From positions 20,637,395-20,701,394 of the forward strand of contig NC_135250.1 of NCBI RefSeq assembly GCF_964204865.1: a DNA stretch of 64,000 nucleotides, written 5' to 3'. Numbering within the stretch: position 1 is the stretch's first letter; every line of letters starts with the position of its first letter. This DNA is from Styela clava (taxonomy: Eukaryota > Chordata > Ascidiacea > Stolidobranchia > Styelidae). The notes beneath the pieces are model-generated. The model was not told the origin of the DNA. It saw only the letters and a program-made list of their open reading frames with translations, and did not search any database. Positions 12,714 to 23,503 of the stretch are shown piece by piece. The position numbers were made by a program, and so were the translations under genes.

Positions 12714-12807
12714 ATGTGCATTGGAGCGTATCATGAAATACAATCTTTCGCATGTAGTCTTATGGAGTGACGTCAGAGTTGCCTATCATGTTGTTTAATG
12801 TCATTGG
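12714..12807 (+). repeat. dispersed repeat I, second copy
   Basis: Partner of the inverted copy at 9060-9140. The shared blocks are ATGTGCATTGGAGCGT and ATCATGTTGTTTAATGTCAT. Confidence 0.6.
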
Positions 12808-12974
12808 TGTAACTAACTCGTAATGTGATATCCTATAACATTTACATATTGTTTTTGCTCACTGATTACGGCAAAGTAGATGTTCTGTGTATGATTCTTT
12901 TTATAACATAATAGGCTACTGCAAATTACTCTATTTTACTTAAGTATTTTTATATAAGTATATTTGGATCTTCC

Positions 12975-13305
12975 CGCAAAAAAAAAATCATACACAAAAG
13001 AAAAAACACAAACAATGAACACACAGAAGATTGGGGAAATCGGGAAAACTGGCAAAACCTTAATAAAAGTTTAATACATGTACATATATATGCGCCAGTT
13101 TACCCACATTCAACACAAATTTGTGTAACATAAACACTCCGTGGGTCCCAATTAATTAATAAATACCCTTGGATAGGATGGAATGCATGGCTATGTTATG
13201 TGTATCACAACAGTGCTTTCCCTACAAAAATATGGAATAAAAAACACTCTTTGACGTAAAATGGTCATGCTGTAGTTCAATTTCATTGCAAAAATAACAC
13301 AGTGA
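12975..13305 (-). repeat. dispersed repeat H, minus-strand copy
   Basis: Its reverse complement follows 23015-23340 almost word for word: GCAATGAAATTGAACTAC, CCATATTTTTGTAGG, GCATTCCATCCTATC, AATTGGGACCCAC, GTTTATGTTACACAA and AAACTGGCGCAT occur in order. About 330 bp, non-coding. The retrotransposon begins just to its right, so it probably inserted at or beside the end of this repeat. Confidence 0.75.
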
Positions 13306-13323
13306 CAAAAAAATTGTTACTAG

Positions 13324-14053
13324 TGAGACGACCACGTCTATAACCCTGTTTTATTCTGTTCGCCCATATTTATTCTTACCACTTGAGTCACTAGTGAGCA
13401 GCTGTGTAACATTCTCTTTCTGCTGGTCTGTCAGACTGCCGGTAGTGTAGATATTTCCTCGGTGTATTAGGTTATTATTATAGTGTTTTAATGCCGTAAA
13501 TCTATGTAATTCTTGTTGTAAAATGATATTAGTAGTACAGGTTTACTATTTCTCCAGTTTGGCATAGCTCTGTTCACTAGTTAGCTTGTATTTAACACTT
13601 CCGTAACTAGTCTATTTTCGCAGTTTATTTCCTGTGTGATTTCTATGCGTATTTCCATGTATATTACGTGTTTGTCGATAAGATAGGATTTGTGTTGTAT
13701 CTTTAGTGTCATACTAGTTATTCTTATGTATATCTAGGTATGTTTTACCCGGTTTTTAGTATCCCATTATAAGTAAATAGTTCATGACTGTGACGTCATA
13801 GACCAATTCCGTATCTTTTGGTTTCGTATGTATCCTACGGTATTTGTACTGTGTTTTTATTTGTTTATTGTATTTCTTATTGGAGTATTTGGTTGTATTA
13901 AGGTGTATAATTAATCTAGTTAGTTAACTTAGTTACTCTGCTGTATTTGGAACCGCAAGAAGATTACTTTGTGATCGACATCTATAGCAATTACAACGTC
14001 CAAGAAGCTGGCAGAAAGAACCTGAGTGGTGATATCAATTTTGGTACGCCACA
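13324..14053 (+). repeat. 5' LTR of the Ty3/Gypsy element
   Basis: 730-bp LTR, TG...CA ends. Just inside it, from about 14054, is where the primer-binding site should lie (CGAATTTTTGGCGAGCACAC); I cannot assign the priming tRNA. The untranslated leader runs to the gag ATG at 14222. Confidence 0.93.
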
Positions 14054-14221
14054 TATACGAATTTTTGGCGAGCACACGCCGGGATATATTATTTGACACA
14101 GGGACTATTAAGACTAAGCCGATTAGGTAGGCTAGTCTGTGACGGATAATATTTGGATAATATTGGACAGATAATTGCCGATATTTTTTTTACTACTGCG
14201 TTTGCCTGATATTTTGGAAAA

Positions 14222-15775
14222 ATGGTTAAGAGAAGAAAGATTGTACCGACACCAAAGGAAGCAAAGGAGAATGAACTTTTGCATCTGCAAATACAGGTAT
14301 TGAAAGCGAAACTTAAAGATTCCGAGGAAATGCAAGAGGATATGGACAGTCGTTTGCAGCTGATGGACAGTCGTATAGAACAGATTGGAACTCAGTTGGA
14401 ATCGGTTGAACTCCAGAATTCAAAAATGGGCTCACAAATTTTCAGCATGCTGCAAGATATTGCTGGCAAGATAGAAACAGGAAAAGTTGCTGATCCCGAG
14501 GAAACCCAGCCCATGTCACATGAACCAGATGTCAGTCTGATCACTTCAACACCAGCAGCGGTTGTTCCTAAATTACTACCTATTCTCAAGGATGATGAAA
14601 TTTCAGATTTTGGATCTGAAGATGGACAGCCAGAAGGAAAGCGGAACGCATTCTCACAGACAATAGAAGTAAAATTTTCGGAGGAAACTCACGTGAGTAA
14701 TTTTGTACCTGTGGTCCCTTTTCTGAGTACTAATGGTAAAGAGGGCTCTAATACTGTCAAAAAACAACCCAGGGCTAATCCGAAAATGGTTTCAGTGGCT
14801 ACACAATCAGCTCCTCCAGTGAGTTCTAGCAGTGTCGCAAATGCCAACGTTAGCAATAGTGTTCTCAATAACATAGCCAATGCTACGATGATGGTGAGAA
14901 ATGCCAAAAGGCCTATGTATTTCGATGGGTCAACTGTCATGGCGTGGCCTAGTTATTTATGTCATTTTCAATTGGTTTCTAGTTAAAATCAGTGGAATGA
15001 TGACACTGCAGGGTTAGAATTGGCTACTTGCATGACAGGGCAGGCTCTTAATGTGTTGAAAGATTTACCCGAAATGAAACGTACTAGCTATCGTGATATT
15101 GTGACTCATTTTAATCATTTCTTCAAACCTGCTGGAAATGAGAGTTCATACCGTACTACATTTCACTGTCGTAGGATTAAGCCAAATGAAGCGCCACGGG
15201 ATTATGGTAACAAGTTGAAAGAGCTTGTTATTCTGGCTTACCCAAATCTTGATATTGCTGGTCAGGATGATATTTTGAAATCGCAGTTTCTCGCCGGTTT
15301 AACCGATGAAAGCATGATCAAACATGTTACCATGCAACAGCCTGATAATTTTGAGAGTGCTTTGTCTCTTGCAACACTGTATTACTCTGTGGATACGAAC
15401 CACTCTGAGAGGAAAGACGTTTCCAAACCGCGTATTGCGGCAGTGAAACAGAGTAATCCTGGTAATGCAGCTAACCAGCAAAACGACGTATCTTTCGAAG
15501 GCAGTATTGGCGAGCGCATTTTAGCAAAACTGGACGAGATACTAGGACATGTGGCGCCACGCTCTAACAACAATCGCAACTTTGCTGGTACACCACGCAA
15601 CCCGTGTCCTCGATGTGGTAAACATGGTCATTGGGGTAGGCATTGCAAGGCATGTTTTAATTGCAAGCAGACTGGTCATCTTAATCGGGATTGTCCACAT
15701 CTCCAGAATCCTGTTGATCCTGCAACATCTGCTTCTTCTTCGACCGCAAATTTAAACGACACTCAGCGGACTTGA
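14222..15775 (+). pseudogene. gag: gag of Ty3/Gypsy element, internal TAA stop
   Basis: The Gag structural polyprotein would assemble the particle and package RNA. The frame opens at ATG 14222 and is interrupted by TAA at 14984-14986, then runs open in the same frame to TGA at 15773-15775. N-terminal residues about 15-90 look like a coiled coil. The middle (about 15020-15430) resembles the retrotransposon gag domain, with an FNHFFKP-type stretch. Near the C terminus are two CCHC zinc knuckles, CPRCGKHGHWGRHC and CFNCKQTGHLNRDC, which bind nucleic acid. The single stop separates the coiled coil from the capsid-like and zinc-knuckle parts. The end of gag overlaps pol by 58 bases, with a frameshift signal in the overlap. 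Confidence 0.88.
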
Positions 15776-18700
15776 GGTCCTCAGTGTCCGCTGAATTATT
15801 ACTTGATGACGGACCAACAAACCAGAATATAGACCTGAATATTTGTTCCTTACAATATGACAATAGTTGGCATGCGAAGGTACTTGTAAACAATCAACCG
15901 TTCAATTTTCTTGTAGATAGTGGTGCTATGACTACTCTTATTGACATTTCCATCTTTGAGGCTATAGGTGGGAAGGAAGCACAATTGGCACCGCTCGAAG
16001 AATCTCTTGTTGCAGTTGGAGGGCATGATTTATCACCACTGGGTACATTGGAGGTTGATTTATCGATTGATTCGTTTGTATCACGACGCACTGTGATTGT
16101 TGCCAACTTAGGCATGACTAATGGTATTTTAGGGATGGATTATCTCCGAGAACATGACTGTGTTCTTTACTTATCATCGGGACACATGATGATAGGGGGT
16201 CATGAAATCAAACTGTTTACTGAAAAGTCTGTACCGTGTTGCCGAGTAACTGTTCGGGAAGATGTTACGATACTGCCATATTCTAAGGTTGTTATCCCTG
16301 CACAACTTAGTCTCCCATGGCCGAAAAACATCTCGTCTGACGTTGCTGCTCTTGTTGAACCGCTGAATTCTTCTTTCCTTGCTGATGGCGTTCAGCTGAT
16401 CTCTTCTGTGGTGGACCCAGGAAAGTCCATTGTTCCGGTACTAGCAGTCAACCAAAAAGGCAGACAACTTAAGATCAGGGCTGGATCTTTGATTGGTATC
16501 GCACACCCTCAACTAGTAGCACAGATTCAAGTGGACGAATCCGAAAGGGTTATAGCTTTTGAATTACCAGAACATCTACATGACATGGTCAATTCCGCTG
16601 ACGATCTAAACCCGAATCAACGTGAACAGTTGGTCAATTTGATTTCCGAATTCCATGATGTATTTGTAGGGCCAAATGGTGAACTTGGCCGTACTTCAGC
16701 AGCAAAGCATAGGATCATCACAACCACACCACAGCCGATTCGGCAGGCTCCTCGTCGAATGGGGTGGGCGCGTAGGAAGATAGCCGAAGAAGCTGTTGAT
16801 AATATGCTGGCTCATGGTGTCATGGAACCCAGCGATTCCCCATATTCTTCTCCCATTGTCCTAGTTCCCAAAAAGGATGGTTCTACCAGATTTTGCGTGG
16901 ATTTTAGATTGCTTAATGACGTCACATACAAGGACGCATATCCCTTGCCGCGTATTGAGGATATCATTGAGTCCTTAAACGGAGCACAATGGTTCTCAAC
17001 TCTTGATCTCGCAAGCGGATATTGGCAAGTGGAGGTTGATCCTGCAGACCGTGAAAAGACAGCATTCAGCATTCCTGGACGTGGACATTTTCACTTCGTA
17101 GTGATGCCATTTGGGTTAGCGAATGCTCCCGCAACATTCGAACGGATGATGGACAATATCCTTGGTGATCTCCTGTGGAACGGGTGTTTCAATTTTCTTG
17201 ATGATGTTTTGGCTCATGGTAGTGATTTCTCAATGGCACTCTCAAATCTTCGGGAAGTTTTTATAAGACATCGCCGTGCCGGTTTACGCTTGAAGCCCTC
17301 GAAATGTAAACTTTTCCGTCGAAGCACCTCTTATCTTGGTTATCTTATTTCATCTGAAGGTGTCTGTTGCGACCCTGGAAATGTTGCGGCTATCAAAGAA
17401 TGAAAAACTCCCAACACTGTTAGTGATATTCGTAGTTTTCTTGGTACTGCGAACTACTACCGGAAGTTTGTTCAGGATTATTCAACAATTGCTGGACCTC
17501 TTATTCGATTGACCAGGAAGAATATTCCATTTGTATGGAGTAATGAATGTCAAAAGGCTTTTGAGACGTTGAAACATTGTCTGACATCAGCTCCAATTCT
17601 TAGCTTTCCTAGAACAGTCGGCGAGTTTGTATTGGATACTGATGCCAGTGGTTTTGGAATTGGTGCGGTGTTATCTCAAGTACAGGACGAGCATGAACGT
17701 GTACTTTCTTATGCCAGTAAGACTATGTCCAAGTCTCAACGTAGATACTGTGCTACACACCGGGAACTATTAGCTGTGGTGTGGGCTGTTCGTCACTTCA
17801 GTCATTTTCTTCTCGGGAGACCGTTCAGAATTCGCACAGATCATGCTGCTCTGAAATGGTTGATCAATTTTCGTGAACCTCAAGGAATGTTAGCAAGATG
17901 GATATTAACACTTGGCGCTTATGACTTTAAGATTGAACACAGACCTGGCGTGAAACATGGCAATGCTGATGGATTGTCACGCCAAGTTCGCAAATGCAAA
18001 CGAGAAGATTGTTCTGATTGTGGTACCAATGGTGATGTGGCTGTGAGCAATGTTATTGTAAGTGCAATATCAAAACAACCCAGTCAATCATCACCAGACA
18101 GCTCTGATTGTAATTGGCTAGATGCATACACAGATGAGCAAATTAAATCTTGGCAAAGTGAAGATCCAGATATTTCTGCTGTTTTGAAATGGAAACAACT
18201 TTCTGCTCAGAAACCTGATATTCAAGAATACATGCCTGAATCAACAGTGACCAAACGTTTAATGTCGCAGTGGGACTTGATTTTTGTAGATAATGGACTT
18301 CTCTATCGTCGTTGGATTCCTGATTGTAAATCGGAGGAATCGCATATCCAATTGATTGTTCCATCAAATTTGAGGCAGGACTTGTTTCATAAGCTCCATT
18401 CTTTGCGCACTGCAGGTCATCTTGGTGCCAATCGAACTTTCAAGAGTATAAGGCGCAGATTTTATTGGCCTGGTTTCAAAAGGGACATTCTCAAATGGTG
18501 CAAATTTTGCAAGTCTTGTGCTTCGACCAAGATGCTTTACGGAGGAAGACAGGGAGATTTGAAACAACTTATATCTGGAGCTCCTATGGAAAGGATCGCC
18601 ATTGATTTTCTTGGACCATTGCCTGTAACTGAAAATGGAAATGAACACATTTTGGTTTTGTCGGACTATTTCTCTAAATAGGTGGAATGTTTTGCTTTAC

Positions 18701-19635
18701 CAAATCAGCGAGCTGACACCACTGCTGATGCATTGGTTACTCAATTCTTTTCGAGATTTGGGGTACCAAGAATTCTCCACTCAGATCAAGGAAGAGACTT
18801 TGAATCAAAATTATTTTCAGAAATGTGTCAATTGTACGGGATTCAAAAGACTCGAACAACTCCATATCATCCTCGTTCAGATGGACAAGTTGAACGTTTC
18901 AACAGGACCATACAGCAGATGTTGAAAGCTTTTGTAAATGAGAATCGAAATGATTGGGACAACCATCTCCCATATCTTTGTATGGCATATCGCTCCACTG
19001 TACATGATAGTACAGGATATTCACCGAACAAGTTAATGCTTGGACGAGAAATCGAGATGCCTGTTGATGTTATGTTTGGCAAACCAGAGTCATCAACTCA
19101 TTCTTGTTACACTGAGTTTGTCGAATGGTTTTCCTGTGCAACTGAAAAAGCTTTTCTTCATGCTAGGCAACATCTAAATGCTGCTGCAACCAGACAAAAG
19201 CGAAATTTTGATCTGGGTGTTAAACCACTTACTTTCCAGAGAGATGAATTGGTGTGGTATTATTATCCACCAAAGCATCGCAAGCTGAGTATTCCTTGGA
19301 TTGGACCTTATCGAATTGTAGACTGTTTACCTAATCACTTGTATAGGATTCAGAAGAATTCTGGAACACGTTCTCGAATTGTACATGTTGACAAGTTAAG
19401 ACCTTACCTTCATGAAGATGAAGAAGACAATGTTATTGACTTAACTGGATTTGATATTTTACCTGATGTGGAACCTATTATGGAAAATGATGAGCAGATT
19501 GCTCATGATATTTTTGATGTATTACCTTTCTCTTCAAGGCCAGACACTGTACCAGAAGAAGTTACAGTTGATGCGAACTCTGATAATGGCCAACGTACTA
19601 GGCGAAGGCCTAGATATTTGGATGATTACATTTGA
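15718..19635 (+). pseudogene. pol: pol (protease-RT-RNase H-integrase), two nonsense stops
   Basis: Pol lies in the -1 frame relative to gag and is open from 15718. The aspartic protease signature FLVDSGAMTTLID has its Asp codon at 15916. Reverse transcriptase follows (KKDGSTRFCVDFRLLND, LDLASGYWQVEV, MPFGLANAPATFERMM), with the catalytic box as FLDD (17194-17205) instead of the usual YxDD. TGA at 17401-17403 interrupts the RT thumb. RNase H shows DTDASGFGIGAVLSQ and RTDHAALKWL. Integrase has the zinc-binding H-H-C-C region (about 18390-18530). The catalytic triad is Asp 18604, Asp 18784 and Glu 18892, spaced D-35-E. TAG at 18679-18681 sits between the first Asp and the rest. A GPY/F-like module ends the protein at TGA 19633. 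Both stops fall where relatives have Trp. Confidence 0.9.
15751..15794 (+). promoter_or_regulatory. -1 ribosomal frameshift signal (slippery TTTAAAC + stem-loop)
   Basis: The heptamer T TTA AAC sits in the correct register of the gag frame (codons 15752 and 15755), so slipping back one base enters the pol frame. A 5-nt spacer follows, then a perfect 9-bp stem: TCAGCGGAC (15763-15771) pairs with GTCCGCTGA (15786-15794) around a 14-nt loop. The gag stop (15773) is in the loop. Heptamer, spacing and stem all match known -1 signals. Confidence 0.85.
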
Positions 19636-19790
19636 TTTGACTGTGGTAATGCTTTTATCATGCTTTTAACAATTTATTGTTTTGATTTTAGATAGACATT
19701 TCATTTGAGTGTACAGTTCTTTACAATTTCTTCACATTTTTATGGATTTTCAATTTTGAAGATGGAAAATTTCTTTGTAATTTCCCATCT

Positions 19791-19804
19791 GAAAAAGGGG
19801 GGAG
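19791..19804 (+). promoter_or_regulatory. polypurine tract
   Basis: GAAAAAGGGGGGAG ends three bases before the 3' LTR. This is the expected primer site for plus-strand DNA synthesis in an LTR retrotransposon. Confidence 0.85.
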
Positions 19805-19807
19805 TAA

Positions 19808-21179
19808 TGAGACGACCACGTCTATAACCCTGTTTTATTCTGTTCGCCCATATTTATTCTTACCACTTGAGTCACTAGTGAGCAGCTGTGTAACATTCTC
19901 TTTCTGCTGGTCTGTCAGACTGCCGGTAGTGTAGATATTTCCTCGGTGTATTAATTTATTATTATAGTGTTTTAATGCCGTAAATCTATGTAATTCTTGT
20001 TGTAAAATGATATTAGTAGTATAGGTTTACTATTTCTCCAGTTTGGCATAGCTCTGTTCACTAGTTAGCTTGTATTTAACACTTCCGTAACTATTTATCA
20101 TATTTACATATTTATCCCGGGGGAGAGGAAAGCCGATAAGACGGCTTATCCATATGGCGAACCACGGCCTCTCGTCCGGTTACCATTCCAAGTCGGGTAT
20201 GGGATTAGTTTTTACTGTATTGTTTGTTTTCGGAAGCATGGACTTGGTGGTGGAGGAAGCCGTAACCGACCAGCGGTTACGTGAACCACCCAACGACGGC
20301 GAGGAGTCCAGCAATCCTCTCGCACATAACCATCCCTGCATGGGATTCGAACCTGCGAACCCACGCAGAGTAATTAGAGGTGCGGTGGCGAGCGTATTCC
20401 TAACGGGCTAAGCGTTAGGAATACGCTCGCCACCGCACCTCTAATTACTCTGCGTGGGTTCGCAGGTTCGAATCCCATGCAGGAATGGTTATGTGCGAGA
20501 GGATTGCTGGACTCCTCGCCGTCGTTGGGTGGTTCACGTAACCGCTGGTCGGTTACGGCTTCCTCCACCACCAAGTCCATGCTTCCGAAAACAAACAATA
20601 CAGTAAAAACTAATCCCATACCCGACTTGGAATGGTAACCGGACGAGAGGCCGTGGTTCGCCATATGGATAAGCCGTCTTATCGGCTTTCCTCTCCCCCG
20701 GGATAAATATGTAAATCCTATCCTATCCTATCCTAGTCTATTTTCGCAGTTTATTTCCTGTGTGATTTCTATGCGTATTTCCATGTATATTACGTGTTTG
20801 TCGATAAGATAGGATTTGTGTTGTATCTTTAGTGTCATACTAGTTATTCTTATGTATATCTAGGTATGTTTTACCCGGTTTTTAGTATCCCATTATAAGT
20901 AAATAGTTCATGACTGTGACGTCATAGACCAATTCCGTATCTTTTGGTTTCGTATGTATCCTACGGTATTTGTACTGTGTTTTTATTTGTTTATTGTATT
21001 TCTTATTGGAGTATTTGGTTGTATTAAGGTGTATAATTAATCTAGTTAGTTAACTTAGTTACTCTGCTGTATTTGGAACCGCAAGAAGATTACTTTGTGA
21101 TCGACATCTATAGCAATTACAACGTCCAAGAAGCTGGCAGAAAGAACCTGAGTGGTGATATCAATTTTGGTACGCCACA
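19808..21179 (+). repeat. 3' LTR of the Ty3/Gypsy element, split by a SINE
   Basis: Matches the 5' LTR on both sides of a 642-bp insertion (20094-20735). Visible differences outside the insert are TTAGGTTA against TTAATTTA and one C/T change (AGTACAGG against AGTATAGG). Confidence 0.92.
20094..20735. mobile_element. palindromic double SINE, 304-bp inverted arms
   Basis: Arm 20102-20405 is the reverse complement of 20413-20716, with one mismatch that I can see, around a 7-nt centre GGCTAAG. Each arm is a copy of the tRNA-Ser-like SINE that occurs singly elsewhere here, with heads meeting in the centre. The B box CAGGTTCGAATCCCATGC is present in both orientations. The right side ends in a (TCCTA)n tail typical of the family; the left side lacks one. 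It disrupts the 3' LTR at AACTA|GTCT. The matching 85- and 96-codon open frames in the two arms are by-products of the palindrome, not genes. Confidence 0.88.
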
Positions 21180-21287
21180 CTAGAAAAAAAGCTCTGTAAA
21201 TAGATTTAATGTTTCATAACAGTCTATGCACAAACATGGATTGGGGTATCGGATTCGTTTGTCGTTTTTTATTAGTTCAATTTAAAA

Positions 21288-21526
21288 TCATTGCATCCGT
21301 TCCAATGCTTCCAACATTAAAATCAAATTTCCACGAACGACCACCATTCCAACAGGTGCAGTGGTCCGTCCCGTCTTTTCTGCGCGCTCTTCCATCATCC
21401 ACAACTAGATTCATAAAAGGATCGAAACCTCGCAAAACACCCGTAACAAATCGTCCACCATTTAACTTTAAATCCAACCTTTTAACCATATACTTCTTTT
21501 AACTCTGGTGGATGGGCTTTGATCAT
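21288..21526 (-). pseudogene. processed pseudogene of SNRPG (Sm protein G)
   Basis: On the minus strand an ATG at 21526 begins a frame with KAHPPELK, and after a one-base insertion the frame carries [21 protein letters not shown] further frame change follows NLVVDD, and the last part reads [19 protein letters not shown] before TGA at 21288. These are Sm motifs 1 and 2 of small nuclear ribonucleoprotein G (76 residues in humans). The copy is intronless and full length, with an AATAAA just past the stop on its own strand, as expected of an mRNA retrocopy. Two frameshifts make it non-functional. It lies immediately beside the retrotransposon. Confidence 0.88.
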
Positions 21527-22816
21527 GTTGATATAACGCGATGCCAATAATAAAAAATAAAATACCAAATGTTTTGCAGGCTGTGAAAAAAAAAAGATTC
21601 CAGTGTCATCACGAAAATTGTTTGGCCACATCAATCCAAATACATAATTGTGTAGGGATCGAGCAGCTGTAGATATGTACTCATATTTGAAAGCAGATAG
21701 TGTTTAAACTAGCTTTAGTGCTTAAATAATTTACTTGACCAAGCATAGACAATATGTTCAGTATTATCTGGAAACGCCTGGTTAATATTTATCCGGTATA
21801 GTGACTGCCTGTTGAAATTTTGTGGGGCAATCCGGAACGAAGTCAGCTATCATCTAAAAAAACTACTCATAACACTCTCTTATTAGAACTATTTTGAACA
21901 TATAGCAACTTAGAATTGAATAAATTTTCGGAATTGAACAATATTCGATTTTGCTTATTTTTACTAGCCATGCTCAACCCAATGCAGTGAACCTTTACCA
22001 AGGTTTGTGTGAAGGTTGGTATATAACCTCATTAATTACACTGACACCGAATAAATGAATGCTCATTCGTCCTATTGGGAAGAAGTGCATAATGATAACG
22101 GAAAACAGGAACAGAATCCTCATAAAACCATGCACACAATAGGGTAGGGTTGATACAAATTTACCAGACTACTGTATTAGGCAAAACAACTGAAAATTTT
22201 AATATGAAATGCTAAATATGAAAATATGGCACGTGTGTTTTTTTGGGATACAGTGTTACATCTGATCGGACTGCAGCAACGCAGGAAACATCATTTCTGT
22301 ATTGAACATGGTGTGCCCAGAAAAATGTGGGTATTGCAAGTTACCGTAGTCTCTTACTCTTCAGCAGATTCCAGAAGTTTCGAATTACCTCTTGTGGAAA
22401 AACAATAGAAGCTTTTGGTTGAGCAGGGAATCTTTGTTTTGACAGAAACAGAAGTGTTCGAATATTCCTCATGGTTTGGTTGCCAGTTCGGCAATGAAAT
22501 TCCGAGGTCTCAACAATTCCGAAGCTTAATTATAACAAATATACATGTGTCTGTCACAAAGTCGGGAGCATCGTATGTGTCCAAACGGCATGCAATCGAA
22601 CGATATGCTTACTGAATCTTTCGTTGAATAGTAGATGATCTCTGAATCAATGTTCTTGAAGCCGTGATTGTGTAGAACATGTTTTGTTTTTATTTGTCAT
22701 GTTTTATGCGACGATATCTGACAAGGACAATGGCAATGGCGTAGTCGATGTTCTCCGTATCAACCGTCAATTAGCAGCAATAAGTTAACGCTTACTACAA
22801 GACTGAAATTCAACTA
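21527..22816. other. intergenic, no supported gene
   Basis: Two adjacent open frames, 22226-22408 and 22415-22615, are in the same register, separated by one TAG. They match nothing I know and have no splice context. The remainder is AT-rich and featureless. Confidence 0.5.
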
Positions 22817-23503
22817 CCGTGTTTTCCCGAAAATAAGACAGGGTCTTATTTCAATTCTCTTTCGGAAAATAACACCAGGGCTTATTTTGGGGGGATTTCA
22901 TTTATTTTTATTTATCAAAAACAAAATTACAAAGTAGGGAATTACGAGATTTTCAAATATACAAAATATGAATACCGATATCCGACACATTAAATAACAC
23001 GCTTTTATTTAAAAAGCGTGTTATTTTTGCAATGAAATTGAACTACTGCATCACCATTTCACGTCAACGAGTGTTTTTCAATCCATATTTTTGTAGGAAA
23101 ACCACTGTCATTGGATACACATACCATAGTCATGCATTCCATCCTATCAAAGTGTATTTATTAATTGGGACCCACCGATTGTTTATGTTACACAAGTTTG
23201 ACGCCCGAACGATACCCGTTCGTGTCTTTGTCTTTTGAATATATGTTTGTGTGTAGAATGTGGATAAACTGGCGCATGCATATTTACATGTATTAAATGT
23301 ATGATTTTGTATGTATGATTTTTTTTGCGTAAAAATCAAAATATGCTTGTTAATATTATTATTACGTGTAGGATAGATTTCTTGCTATCGTATAGACCAG
23401 GCGAAAAAATATTGCGGTACCACCGAGGTCTTATTTTAACGGGAGGGCTTATATTAAAATCATTTTTTAGTTCAGAGTGGGTCTTATTTTGGGGAAAACA
23501 CGG
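22817..23503. mobile_element. 687-bp inverted-repeat DNA element with TA target duplication
   Basis: The left end is CCGTGTTTTCCCGAAAATAA and the right end reverse-complements to CCGTGTTTTCCCCAAAATAA. TA on each side (22815-22816 and 23504-23505) fits a TA target duplication. Several internal GGTCTTATTT words lie near both ends. The interior (about 23015-23340) is dispersed repeat H, so it is either part of the element or nested in it. No transposase. Confidence 0.7.
23015..23340 (+). repeat. dispersed repeat H, plus-strand copy
   Basis: Shares about 300 bp with the reverse complement of 12975-13305 and a shorter block with 6345-6460. It lies inside the TA-flanked inverted-repeat element. 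Confidence 0.75.

Larger units (their letters stand above)
13324..21179 (+). mobile_element. Ty3/Gypsy LTR retrotransposon, full length, ORFs disabled
   Basis: Both LTRs start TGAGACGACC and end GTACGCCACA, and the element is flanked by a 4-bp target duplication CTAG (13320-13323 and 21180-21183). Order is LTR, gag, protease-RT-RNase H-integrase, polypurine tract, LTR, which is the Ty3/Gypsy (Metaviridae) domain order. No envelope frame exists between pol and the 3' LTR, and no chromodomain is seen after integrase. Comparing the LTRs by eye I see only about three mismatches in roughly 730 bp outside the inserted SINE, so integration is recent. Three in-frame stops (gag 14984, pol 17401, pol 18679) mean this copy cannot make full-length proteins. 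I cannot place it in a named clade. Confidence 0.93.

Noticed and set aside
20154..20664. Two open frames of 85 and 96 codons on opposite strands with nearly identical protein
   Set aside because: They are the two arms of the palindromic SINE read in mirror image, not genes.
13324..21179. An envelope gene or chromodomain in the Ty3/Gypsy element
   Set aside because: Only about 150 bases separate the pol stop from the polypurine tract, and the post-integrase region shows a GPY/F-like module without a chromodomain.
22226..22615. Two adjacent in-register frames separated by TAG
   Set aside because: No similarity I can recognise, no signal peptide or splice sites; open length is plausible by chance.
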